From an uncultured Eubacteriales bacterium (GTDB lineage Bacteria; Bacillota; Clostridia; Lachnospirales; Lachnospiraceae): 64,000 nt of DNA. Position numbers and translations under genes: made by a program. Under the pieces are notes generated by a model. The model was not told the origin of the DNA and searched no databases. It worked only from the letters and a program-made list of their open reading frames with translations. The stretch covers positions 1 through 64,000 of the forward strand of contig OMYS01000007.1 of assembly GCA_900315305.1 (NCBI GenBank), given 5' to 3'. How positions within the stretch are numbered: the first letter of the stretch is position 1; each line of letters begins with the position of its first letter. Of the stretch, positions 25,927 through 34,141 are shown one piece after another.

Positions 25927-27024
25927 TTGGAACTGGATTCGAGAAAGCAGAAAATCATGGACGCGATTATCCAGACTTACCTGAAGACAGGCGAGCCGGT
26001 CGGTTCACGGACGATCTCCAAGTACACGGACCTGAATCTGAGCTCCGCTACAATCCGCAACGAGATGTCGGACCTTGAGGAGATGGGCTATATCATTCAG
26101 CCGCACACCTCAGCGGGACGCATCCCGACTGATAAAGGCTATCGCCTTTATGTTGATCATCTGGTCAATGAGAAGACACAGCAGGTAACTGCCATGAATT
26201 CTCTGATGATCGCGAAGACAACGCGCATGGAGGAGGTCCTGAAGCAGGTCGTAAAGCTTCTTGCCAATAACACGAACTATACGGCGATGCTCTCCACACC
26301 GAATTACAAGCACAACAAGGTCAAGTTCATTCAGCTCTCCAGACTGAATCCGAGACAGATCCTGAACGTGGTTGTCATCGACGGCAATATCGTCAAGAAC
26401 CACATCATTGATCTGAATGAGGATATCACGGAGCAGCAGGTCCTGAAGCTGAACCTGCTGTTGAATACACGCCTCAATGGACTGAGCCTCGCGGACATCA
26501 ATCTTGGTCTTATCTCCAACATCAAGGAGGAGGCGGGAGCCCACAGCCAGATCGTAAATGAGGTTCTCGATACGATCGCTGAGGTGATCCGGGCTGAGAC
26601 CGATGAGAACATGGAGATCTATACGAGCGGCGCGAACAACATTTTCAAGTATCCGGAGCTTGCGGATTCTGAAAATGCAAGCAAGCTCATCTCCACGTTA
26701 GAAGAGAAAAAGCTTCTGGCTGATTTTATTCAGCCTGAGGATACAGACAAGGACAAGAAGGACGATGACGGCGTCAGAGTTTACATCGGCGACGAGAGTC
26801 CTGTGGAGTCCATGAAGGACTGCAGCGTTGTCACGGCAACCTATGAGCTGGGCGATGGCATGCAGGGAACAATCGGAATTATCGGACCGAAACGTATGGA
26901 TTACGAGAAGGTCATGGACAATCTGAAGACCGTCAAGGCGACACTGAACCAGGTGTTTGACGGCGGATCGAGTCCGGGTATCCCGGAAAAACATGAGGAA
27001 AGCGAGGATAACGGAACAAGTTGA
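25927..27024 (+). CDS. hrcA: Heat-inducible transcription repressor HrcA
   Basis: A 365-residue repressor of CIRCE-controlled chaperone genes; GroEL is needed for its activity. The N-terminal winged helix contains GSRTISKYTDLNLSSATIRNEM, the family signature, broken by no gaps. A GAF-like dimer domain follows. The C-terminal 20 residues are acidic and polar. The start is TTG, preceded by AAAGGAGCGGAAGC. grpE overlaps the stop (TTGA). Two CIRCE sites are in the window: this operon and groESL. Confidence 0.96.
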   Translation: MELDSRKQKIMDAIIQTYLKTGEPVGSRTISKYTDLNLSSATIRNEMSDLEEMGYIIQPHTSAGRIPTDKGYRLYVDHLVNEKTQQVTAMNSLMIAKTTRMEEVLKQVVKLLANNTNYTAMLSTPNYKHNKVKFIQLSRLNPRQILNVVVIDGNIVKNHIIDLNEDITEQQVLKLNLLLNTRLNGLSLADINLGLISNIKEEAGAHSQIVNEVLDTIAEVIRAETDENMEIYTSGANNIFKYPELADSENASKLISTLEEKKLLADFIQPEDTDKDKKDDDGVRVYIGDESPVESMKDCSVVTATYELGDGMQGTIGIIGPKRMDYEKVMDNLKTVKATLNQVFDGGSSPGIPEKHEESEDNGTS

Positions 27025-27722
27025 GTGAAAAGCATGTAAAGCATACAGCTGACGGCACCGAGGAGATCACGATAGGAACTCCGGAGGAGACAGCAGCTGA
27101 GGATCCGAAGGAGACAAAGACTCCGGACGATATGGCCGCGAAGGATAAGGCGGCTGAAGAAAATAAAAAGAGCGAAGGCAGCGCGAAGGCGGATGAGAAA
27201 TCCGGCGAGAGTGAGAAGGCGGATAAGGCCGGAAAGGCGGACGGTGATCTCAAGGATCTCGTTGAGAGAGCAAAGCTCGAGGCGAAGAAGAAGGATGATC
27301 AGATCGCTGATCTGACAGACCGCTACAAGAGAACACTTGCCGAGTATGAAAACTTCCGGAAGCGCACGGAGAAGGAAAAATCGGATATCTACACATACGC
27401 TGTGAAGGATGTCCTGACGAAGATCCTTCCTGTGGCCGACAGCTTCGAGAGAGGCCTGGCGGCGGTGCCGGACGATGAAAAGGACGGCGCGGTCGCGAAG
27501 GGAATGGAGAAGATCTACAAGCAGTTCCAGAAGACACTGAGTGACATTGGTGTCAAGCCGATTGAGGCGGAGGGAAAGCCGTTTGATCCGAACTACCACA
27601 ACGCGGTGATGCACGTGGAGGACGACAGCCTCGGCGAGAACGTCGTGGCGAAGGACCTCCAGAAGGGCTACACCTACAAGGATACAGTCATCAGACATTC
27701 GATGGTTCAGGTCGCCAACTGA
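27021..27722 (+). CDS. grpE: Nucleotide exchange factor GrpE
   Basis: Exchange factor for DnaK, 233 residues. The first 75 residues are a charged, low-complexity region of Lys, Glu and Ala. Then a long coiled coil leads to the family core (RYKRTLAEYENFRKRTEKEK) and the C-terminal beta-domain (PNYHNAVMHVEDDSLGENVV). The TTG start overlaps the hrcA stop by 4 bases; no strong ribosome binding site precedes it, so coupling to hrcA is likely. The N-terminal extension is longer than in many homologues. Confidence 0.94.
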   Translation: MSEKHVKHTADGTEEITIGTPEETAAEDPKETKTPDDMAAKDKAAEENKKSEGSAKADEKSGESEKADKAGKADGDLKDLVERAKLEAKKKDDQIADLTDRYKRTLAEYENFRKRTEKEKSDIYTYAVKDVLTKILPVADSFERGLAAVPDDEKDGAVAKGMEKIYKQFQKTLSDIGVKPIEAEGKPFDPNYHNAVMHVEDDSLGENVVAKDLQKGYTYKDTVIRHSMVQVAN

Positions 27723-27741
27723 CCGGGCCGCGGGTGTTAAA

Positions 27742-27794
27742 TCTTCAGTACGCAGACCTGGAACGTTTCGCGTTCCTCACTGCGGGCTGAATAA
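27742..27794. repeat. Palindromic repeat, family A (degenerate)
   Basis: TTCAG...GGAACG-TTTCG-CGTTCC...CTGAATAAT. It matches the hairpin with GGAACGC / GCGTTCC seen at 23230-23339. It lies between grpE and dnaK and so must be transcribed with the heat-shock operon. Confidence 0.6.
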
Positions 27795-27844
27795 TACATA
27801 TGAAATTAAGTACAGATTCCGAATTGGATGAGGAGGTAACAGAT

Positions 27845-29737
27845 ATGAGTAAGATCATTGGTATCGATCTTGGTACAACAAACAGCTGCGTAGCTGTCAT
27901 GGAAGGCGGTCAGCCGACAGTTATCGCGAACTCGGAAGGCGCAAGAACAACACCGTCTGTCGTCGCATTTACAAAGACAGGTGAGAGACTTGTCGGTGAG
28001 CCGGCTAAGCGTCAGGCAGTCACGAACGCGGCAAATACAATTTCTTCCATCAAGAGAAAGATGGGCACAAACGAGAAGGTCACAGCAGGCGGCAAGTCCT
28101 ACACACCGCAGGAAATTTCCGCTATGATTCTTCAGAAGCTGAAGGCTGATGCAGAGGCTTATCTCGGCGAGAAGGTCACAGAGGCTGTCATCACAGTTCC
28201 GGCGTACTTCAATGATGCGCAGAGACAGGCAACAAAGGACGCAGGCCGTATCGCAGGCCTCGATGTCAAGCGTATCATCAACGAGCCGACAGCAGCGGCA
28301 CTTGCATATGGCCTCGATAACGAGAAGGATCAGACGATCATGGTCTACGACCTCGGCGGCGGCACATTCGATGTCTCCCTGATCGAGATCGGTGATGGTG
28401 TCATCGAAGTCAAGGCTGTCAACGGTGATGCACATCTCGGCGGCGATGATTTCGATAACGCAATTGCAAATTACATGATTCAGGACTTCAAGAACAAGGA
28501 AGGCGTTGATCTCTCGAAGGACAACATGGCTCTTCAGAGAATCAAGGAAGCAGCTGAGAAGGCAAAGAAGGAGCTGTCTACTGCGACAACGACGAACATC
28601 AACCTTCCGTTCATCACAGCTGTCAACGGCGAGCCGAAGCATTTCGACATGGACCTGACACGTGCAAAGTTCGATGAGCTGACAAGAGGTCTCGTTGAGA
28701 GAACTGTCGCGCCGGTTCAGAATGCTCTGCGTGATGCAGGACTTACGGCAAGCGATCTGACAAAGGTCCTTCTGGTCGGTGGTTCTACACGTATCCCGGC
28801 TGTTCAGGAAGAGGTCAGAAAGCTGACAGGCAAGGAGCCGTCCAAGAACCTCAACCCGGATGAGTGTGTCGCACTTGGTGCGTGCATCCAGGGTGGTAAG
28901 CTCGCAGGCGATTCAGGTGCCGGCGATATCCTTCTTCTCGATGTCACACCGCTTTCACTGTCCATCGAGACAATGGGTGGTATCTCCACGGTCCTGATTC
29001 CGAGAAATACGACGATCCCGACGAAGAAGAGCCAGATCTTCTCGACAGCGGCAGATAACCAGACGGCTGTTGATATCAACGTCCTTCAGGGCGAGCGTCA
29101 GTTCGCACGGGACAACAAGTCCCTCGGCCAGTTCCGTCTCGATGGAATTCCGCCAGCAAGAAGAGGCGTTCCGCAGATCGAGGTTACCTTCGATATCGAT
29201 GCGAACGGCATTGTCAATGTCTCCGCCAAGGACCTTGGCACAGGCAAGGAGCAGCACATCACAATCACATCCTCTTCGAACATGAGTGATGCGGATATCG
29301 ATAAGGCTGTCAAGGAAGCTCAGCAGTATGAGGCTGAGGATAAGAAGCGCAAGGAGGCTGTTGATGCGCGCAACGAGGCAGACTCCATGGTCAACCAGGT
29401 TGAGGACGCTCTGAAGAACGTCGGCGATAAGATTGACGCGAACCAGAAGGCCGGTGTTGAGAGCGATCTCCAGGCACTGAAGGATATCCTTGCAAAGCAT
29501 CCAGATGTGAACCAGCCGATGACAGATGCTGAGCTCGATGAGCTGAAGGCTGCCAAGGAGAAGCTGATGAACAGCGCACAGGCTCTCTTTACAAAGATGT
29601 ATGAGAGCATGAATAACCAGGGCGGCGGACAGCAGGGCCCGACTGGTTCGGCTCAGGGCGGCCAGTCCACAGGCAGCAGCAATAACGGCGGCAGCAACAA
29701 TGACGACGTTGTCGATGCGGACTACAAGGAAGTCTGA
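27845..29737 (+). CDS. dnaK: Chaperone protein DnaK (Hsp70)
   Basis: A 630-residue Hsp70. The ATPase domain starts [20 protein letters not shown] and includes the phosphate loop [11 protein letters not shown]. The substrate domain carries the [16 protein letters not shown] linker. The C-terminus is a Gly/Gln/Ser-rich tail. It lacks the 24-residue insertion in the first lobe seen in Gram-negative DnaK, as expected for Firmicutes. ATG 27845 follows GAGGAGGTAACAGAT; an in-frame ATG 15 codons upstream has no support. A terminator follows, so dnaJ may have its own promoter. Confidence 0.97.
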   Translation: MSKIIGIDLGTTNSCVAVMEGGQPTVIANSEGARTTPSVVAFTKTGERLVGEPAKRQAVTNAANTISSIKRKMGTNEKVTAGGKSYTPQEISAMILQKLKADAEAYLGEKVTEAVITVPAYFNDAQRQATKDAGRIAGLDVKRIINEPTAAALAYGLDNEKDQTIMVYDLGGGTFDVSLIEIGDGVIEVKAVNGDAHLGGDDFDNAIANYMIQDFKNKEGVDLSKDNMALQRIKEAAEKAKKELSTATTTNINLPFITAVNGEPKHFDMDLTRAKFDELTRGLVERTVAPVQNALRDAGLTASDLTKVLLVGGSTRIPAVQEEVRKLTGKEPSKNLNPDECVALGACIQGGKLAGDSGAGDILLLDVTPLSLSIETMGGISTVLIPRNTTIPTKKSQIFSTAADNQTAVDINVLQGERQFARDNKSLGQFRLDGIPPARRGVPQIEVTFDIDANGIVNVSAKDLGTGKEQHITITSSSNMSDADIDKAVKEAQQYEAEDKKRKEAVDARNEADSMVNQVEDALKNVGDKIDANQKAGVESDLQALKDILAKHPDVNQPMTDAELDELKAAKEKLMNSAQALFTKMYESMNNQGGGQQGPTGSAQGGQSTGSSNNGGSNNDDVVDADYKEV

Positions 29738-29784
29738 TCCGCTGAAGGATAATTTCAGAGAGTAAAGCCTTTTAGGCTTGACGC

Positions 29785-29816
29785 GGGGGCTGACAGATAA
29801 TCAGCCCCCTTTTTTC
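29785..29816 (+). terminator. Terminator after dnaK
   Basis: GGGGGCTGA / TCAGCCCCC stem, 7-base loop, then six Ts. The next 165 bases contain two further hairpins (AGAAGTG...CACTTCT near 29851-29900 and GGTTCCG...CGGAACC near 29920-29956) but no gene. Confidence 0.9.
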
Positions 29817-29982
29817 ATTTCATGCAGAAGCGTAAAGGACAGGCAGTCTGAGAAGTGCGTCCGAACACTTGCCATTCTTTCATTTTTCGGATACACTTCT
29901 GAGGTGGCTTTATTAACAATCGGTTCCGACGGATGCTGACAGCGGGCGGCGGAACCAGTCTGATATAGAGTAGGAAATGATC

Positions 29983-31086
29983 ATGGCAGAACAGAAGAGA
30001 GATTATTACGAGGTCCTCGGCGTCAGCAGAGATGCGAGCGCTGATGAGCTGAAGAAAGCATACAGAAAGCTGGCGAAGAAATACCATCCGGACGTCAATC
30101 CGTCTCCGGAGGCGGCTGATAAGTTCAAGGAGGCATCTGAGGCATATTCCGTGCTCTCGGATCCGAAGAAGCGCCAGCAGTATGATCAGTTCGGTATGGC
30201 TGCATTTGAAAATGGCGGAACCGGCTACAACGGCGGCTTCGATTTCGGCGGACAGGACATGAGCGATATTTTCGGCGATATTTTCGGCGACCTGTTCGGC
30301 GGCGGCCGGAGGAGCTCGGGAAGCCGCGCAAATAACGGGCCGATGAGAGGCGCCAATGTGCGCACCTCTGTCAGCATTACGTTTGAGGAGGCTGTCTTCG
30401 GCTGTACAAAGGAGCTGGACCTCAATCTCCGCGAGCCGTGCCCGACCTGCGGAGGCACAGGCGCGAAGCCGGGAACGAAGCCGGAGACCTGCTCGAAATG
30501 TCACGGCACGGGCCGCGTTGTTCAGACGCAGCAGTCGATCTTCGGCATGATGCAGACAGAGACGGTCTGCCCAGACTGCCGCGGAACAGGAAAGATCATC
30601 CGGGAGAAGTGCCCGGACTGCCGCGGAACGGGTTACGTTACGCGCCGTCAGAAGCTGAGCGTCGATATTCCGGCCGGTATTGACAATGGCATGAGTGTCC
30701 GCATCCGTGAGAAGGGTGAGCCGGGCACAAACGGAGGTCCGAGAGGCGATCTTCTCGTCGAGGTACGCGTCGCGCGCCATCCGGTCTTCCAGAGAGACGA
30801 CATGGATATTTACTCTACAACGTCGATTCCGTTCTCTGTCGCCGCACTCGGCGGAAAGATCCGGATCAGAACGGTCGACGGCGATGTCGAGTACGAGGTC
30901 AAGCCGGGTACGCAGACAGATACGAAGATCCGCCTGCGCGGCAAGGGCGTTCCGTCCGTCCATAACAAGGACCGCCGCGGCGATCACTATGTGACACTGG
31001 TGGTCTCCGTTCCGACGAAGATGAACAGAGAGCAGAAGAAGGCGCTCAAGAAGTTCGCGGAGACGATGGGCGAGGAAGTCCGGTAA
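29983..31086 (+). CDS. dnaJ: Chaperone protein DnaJ (Hsp40)
   Basis: Co-chaperone that stimulates DnaK ATPase, 367 residues. The J domain ([13 protein letters not shown]...HPD motif in [11 protein letters not shown]) is followed by a Gly/Phe-rich linker with repeated DIFGD units. Four CxxCxGxG zinc repeats come next ([24 protein letters not shown] twice), then the C-terminal domain. ATG 29983 is chosen because TAGGA lies 7-8 bases upstream; ATG 29977 is too close. It follows dnaK after a terminator, and no CIRCE is visible before it. Confidence 0.96.
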   Translation: MAEQKRDYYEVLGVSRDASADELKKAYRKLAKKYHPDVNPSPEAADKFKEASEAYSVLSDPKKRQQYDQFGMAAFENGGTGYNGGFDFGGQDMSDIFGDIFGDLFGGGRRSSGSRANNGPMRGANVRTSVSITFEEAVFGCTKELDLNLREPCPTCGGTGAKPGTKPETCSKCHGTGRVVQTQQSIFGMMQTETVCPDCRGTGKIIREKCPDCRGTGYVTRRQKLSVDIPAGIDNGMSVRIREKGEPGTNGGPRGDLLVEVRVARHPVFQRDDMDIYSTTSIPFSVAALGGKIRIRTVDGDVEYEVKPGTQTDTKIRLRGKGVPSVHNKDRRGDHYVTLVVSVPTKMNREQKKALKKFAETMGEEVR

Positions 31087-31117
31087 CGGCCGGATAAACG
31101 GTGAAGCCATTTTGCCT

Positions 31118-31213
31118 GCCCACAACGAGGAACGCGATGTAAGGCGTGGGAAGACTCGCTGCAAGAGGTGGGTTTGTCCACATGCAGCAGGAGCTGTGTG
31201 GCTGAACAGAGAA
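31118..31213. repeat. Repeat fragment, family A
   Basis: GCCCACAACGAGGAACGC is identical to part of the 52-bp units at 23230-23339, and the right end is GTGTGGCTGAACAG. The middle differs, with a GTGGG-TTTGT-CCAC hairpin. It looks like a diverged copy. Confidence 0.55.
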
Positions 31214-31235
31214 AATAATGATTTGAGATATGCGG

Positions 31236-31275
31236 GGGCTGTCGCACTAAGAAGAAGTGCGGCAGTCTTTTTTTG
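31236..31275 (+). terminator. Terminator downstream of dnaJ
   Basis: GGCTGTCGCAC / GTGCGGCAGTC (one mismatch) with a run of eight Ts. A family A repeat begins at the T-run. Confidence 0.75.
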
Positions 31276-31345
31276 TAATTATTCAGCACCCATCAGAAAA
31301 CTGATGAAATCCGGACGGAGAGCACGCTCGCCGGACGGTTTCAGA
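31276..31345. repeat. Intergenic repeat, family A (ACTGATGAAA form)
   Basis: GTAATTATTCAGCACCCATC, then GAAAACTGATGAAATCCGGA and CGGAGAGCACGCTCGCCGGA. The first two blocks match 19922-19985. The segment 31346-31468 shows nothing recognisable. Confidence 0.7.
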
Positions 31346-31468
31346 AGTTTGCAGAATAATCTATTGCGAATCACGTATCGCGCGGCTTGTCAAGTACCGA
31401 TTCTGCGTGCGGCCCTCATTTTTCTGTGCTATCGGGGAGTATATTCGGCCTAGTAGAATATAGATAAC

Positions 31469-31535
31469 CGTTCAGCACCCCCTTAGAAAACTGATGAAAT
31501 TCGAGCGGAGAGCTTGCGAGTCTGAGGTGCTGAAG
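31469..31535. repeat. Intergenic repeat, family A (ACTGATGAAA form)
   Basis: GTTCAGCACCCCCTTAGAAAA, CTGATGAAATTCGAGCGGAG and a right end, GAGGTGCTGAAG. It is the second copy within 200 bases. The rest up to 31637 is the upstream region of the next gene, with no clear promoter. Confidence 0.65.
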
Positions 31536-31637
31536 CGGTACGAAAGCGAAGCGTTCTGTAGACACCCGGGACATGAGTCAGAGCCGCCGCTTTCATCGAC
31601 GGACAGAGGACGCATATCAGCGCAGGAGGAGACCAGG

Positions 31638-32021
31638 ATGCTGGGAGTCAAGGTTAAGAATATCAGGACAAAAAATGACTACACGATTGAGCAGCTCTAC
31701 GAGGCCATCAAGGACAAGCCGTTCTCGGCCGGTGCGCCGGCCCTGACGAAGCATGGCTTAAGCACGATCATTACATTTCCGCCTCTTGACCGGCACAATC
31801 AGGTCTGGATCATCCCGGTGACGGGCTTCAGGAAGACTGCAAATAAATTCCAGATTTCAAAGAACGAGCTTGCCGGCGCGGGCAACGCGGCGATTAACAT
31901 GGCGCTCAGCGACCTCACGGGCGGACTCACGAGCTGGAAGGGCATTGCCGGAAGCAGCGCGAAGGCGGCTGAGAAGCTGGTTGATCTGACGGCTGATGAG
32001 CTGAACGCGCTCGGTCTGTAA
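31638..32021 (+). CDS. Hypothetical protein, 127 residues
   Basis: I do not recognise this protein. It begins MLGVKVKNIRTKNDYTIEQL. A compact N-terminal half contains the hydrophobic strand QVWIIPVTGF. A small-residue-rich stretch (AGAGNAAINMALSDLTGGL) precedes an acidic helix at the end. No signal peptide or obvious membrane helix. The start is ATG 31638 with AGGAGGA upstream. A frame open 48 codons further upstream runs through the repeats and is not credible. It may belong with the two-component/AIM24 genes downstream, but 341 bases with tandem repeats lie between them. Confidence 0.7.
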   Translation: MLGVKVKNIRTKNDYTIEQLYEAIKDKPFSAGAPALTKHGLSTIITFPPLDRHNQVWIIPVTGFRKTANKFQISKNELAGAGNAAINMALSDLTGGLTSWKGIAGSSAKAAEKLVDLTADELNALGL

Positions 32022-32098
32022 GAAAAGGTCTGACGGGCGCGCCAGACGGCTTTTGAAGAGCTGAAGGTGCCGGGACGCAAGGCAAGGATATCTCGCCA

Positions 32099-32198
32099 GG
32101 TGCAGAGGGGCCTCGGGTGAGAAAAGCAGTCTGTCGGGTGCAGAGGGGCATTCGGTGAGAAAAGCAGTCTGCCGATTGCAGAGGGGCATTCGGGAGAG
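32099..32198. repeat. 38-bp tandem repeat, about 2.6 copies
   Basis: Units at 32099-32136 and 32137-32174 share GGTGCAGAGGGG and GGTGAGAAAAGCAGTCTG; a partial third unit runs to about 32198. Units 1 and 2 differ at only a few positions. The rest of the 341-base gap (32022-32362) shows no gene; it ends in the leader of the response regulator gene. Confidence 0.85.
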
Positions 32199-32362
32199 CG
32201 GGCAAATTGCTCACGGACAGGATCCATGGCATAATAAGTTTGTATCAGGCGGAGATCGTGCGAAATCACATGCTGTGAAAATCTGCCTCGTAACAGGACC
32301 GCGCGGGAAGAACCGTGGACAGCTTCAGTTCCCGGACTTCGCTGACAAAGGGGGATATGTCA

Positions 32363-33088
32363 ATGGAACGACTTCAGGTAGGAATCTGTGAGGATGACAG
32401 TCAGGAGAGGGAGAGACTTCTTACGATGGTTAATGCTTCCGCGGAGCGTGTGGAGGCAGAGACGTTCGGGAGCGCAGAGGAGCTGCTGGCCGCATTTTAT
32501 CCGGGAAAATTTGATCTGCTCATTCTTGATATCTACATGAATGGAATGACGGGGATCGATGCGCTGGAGAAGATCCGGGAGAAGGACACGCGCGTCGTGG
32601 CTGCGATTGCCACGACAAGCAAGGACTTTGCGCTCGAGTCATATCGCCTGCGGGCGGCCAGATATCTTGAAAAGCCGGTCAGGGCGGATGAGATCGAGGA
32701 GCTGATGCGCTATGTTATCATGAAAAAGGAGTCGGAGCCTCATTTTGAGTGCGAGATGGGCGGAATGCAGGTCAGAATACCCTTCGACCGTATTCTGTTC
32801 GTCGAACAGAAGGGAAAAAATCTGTGTATCCATCTGGATGACGGGGACGAAAAAACGGTCCGCGGCACTCTGGATGAGACGGAACAGCGGTTTCCGGAGA
32901 ACTGTTTTTTTCGCTGCCACAAGAGCTATCTTGTCAATCTGGCAAAGATCAGAGATATCGACAGAGAGCTGATGACGTTCGTCATGGGGGATGGACAGCA
33001 GGTGCATATCGCGAGGCGCAGCTTTTATGCTGCCAAGCGAGCGTATGAGCAGTACCTGTTTCATGCGGCAGGCGGAGAGGAAGCGTGA
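32363..33088 (+). CDS. LytTR-family response regulator
   Basis: A 241-residue AgrA/LytR-type regulator. The receiver domain has acidic residues EDD at 10-12, the phosphoacceptor Asp56 (LLILDIYMN) and the conserved Lys104 (YLEKP). A LytTR DNA-binding domain follows (about 140-237, with FFRCHKSYLVNLAKI, the family hallmark). ATG 32363 has AAGGGGG 8 bases upstream; the ATG at 32357 is too close. The partner is probably the GHKL kinase at 34142, with an AIM24-family gene in between. The target genes are unknown; the arrangement suggests peptide or membrane-stress sensing. Confidence 0.92.
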   Translation: MERLQVGICEDDSQERERLLTMVNASAERVEAETFGSAEELLAAFYPGKFDLLILDIYMNGMTGIDALEKIREKDTRVVAAIATTSKDFALESYRLRAARYLEKPVRADEIEELMRYVIMKKESEPHFECEMGGMQVRIPFDRILFVEQKGKNLCIHLDDGDEKTVRGTLDETEQRFPENCFFRCHKSYLVNLAKIRDIDRELMTFVMGDGQQVHIARRSFYAAKRAYEQYLFHAAGGEEA

Positions 33089-33155
33089 AAAATGAAATAA
33101 CGCCGCACGAGGTATAATATCCGTCGGCAAACAAAACCAAGAAAGGAGTCATGAC

Positions 33156-33857
33156 ATGAACTACGAACTGACAGGCGATGCGGGATCACAGATGGCAAAA
33201 ATCTTCCTCGGAAATGGAGAGACGGCGAAGATTGAGAACGGCGCGATGGTCTATATGCAGGGCGTCACGCTGGAGGGCAAGCTGAACAGCGGCAAGAAGG
33301 GCCTCGGCGGCCTACTGGGCGCTATCGGCAGGAGTCTGACAAGCGGCGAGAGCATGTTCATCACACAGGTCGTCGGACAGGCGAGCGACGGTGTCGTGGC
33401 GATCGCTCCGGCTCTTCCGGGCAAAATTATGAAGCTTGCGGTCGGAGCACAGCAGTACCGTTTAAATGACGGCGCGTTCTTTGCCTGCGACAGCACGGTC
33501 AATTACAAGATGCAGCGCCAGAATGTCAGCCAGGCTGTGTTCGGCGGCTCGGGCGGCCTTTTCGTCATGGAGACGGAGGGCCAGGGCGATCTTCTGATCA
33601 GCTCCTTCGGTGATCTCATTGAGGTCGAGTGCACGCCGGCAAAGCCGGTTACCATCGACAATGAGCATGTCGTCGCGTGGGATGCGAACCTCTCCTACAG
33701 CATCGAGGTCGCGTCCGGTGCGTTCGGTGTCACGACAGGGGAGGGTCTCGTCAATAAGTTTACGGGCAGCGGAAAAATCCTGATCCAGACCAGAAACATC
33801 CACTCTCTCGCGGAGGCGGTCAAACCGTTCCTTCCGGATAAAACATCGGGGGACTGA
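33156..33857 (+). CDS. AIM24/TIGR00266 family protein
   Basis: A 233-residue beta-rich protein related to mitochondrial AIM24 and bacterial TIGR00266 proteins. The typical early GNGETAKIENGAMVYM, the glycine-rich region (GGLLGAIGRSLTSGESMF) and the GKILIQTRN end are present. Function in bacteria is not established. The start follows AAGAAAGGAGTCATGAC. It sits between a LytTR response regulator and a GHKL kinase, which hints that its expression or state is linked to that signalling pair. The 284 bases after it hold two weak hairpins and no gene. Confidence 0.88.
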   Translation: MNYELTGDAGSQMAKIFLGNGETAKIENGAMVYMQGVTLEGKLNSGKKGLGGLLGAIGRSLTSGESMFITQVVGQASDGVVAIAPALPGKIMKLAVGAQQYRLNDGAFFACDSTVNYKMQRQNVSQAVFGGSGGLFVMETEGQGDLLISSFGDLIEVECTPAKPVTIDNEHVVAWDANLSYSIEVASGAFGVTTGEGLVNKFTGSGKILIQTRNIHSLAEAVKPFLPDKTSGD

Positions 33858-34141
33858 GATTTTCAGGTACGTTCACATCCGTGCAAAATGTCCGGTCTTC
33901 TTTCGGACAGGTCATTCGGAGACTTCATCTGCAGCATAAAGCGGCTTTCGGTTCTATCCGGGGGCCGTTTCTGTTTGCATTTGCAGGAAAATATGAGACA
34001 ATAAGACGGTATGGAGAAAGGTATGGCAGGGCGGGAGAACCGGCCTGCCTGTTGTGACAACAGAGTGGAAACGGAGGGGGAGGTTTCTGCAGATCTTCAG
34101 TCGCGAGAGCACATCGCGGCCGGGAGGACTTGACAGACAGA

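Noticed and set aside
29815..31164. 449-codon open frame opposite dnaJ
   Set aside because: It covers the dnaJ gene and its terminators in reverse; low-complexity Arg/Leu/Ala text without domains.
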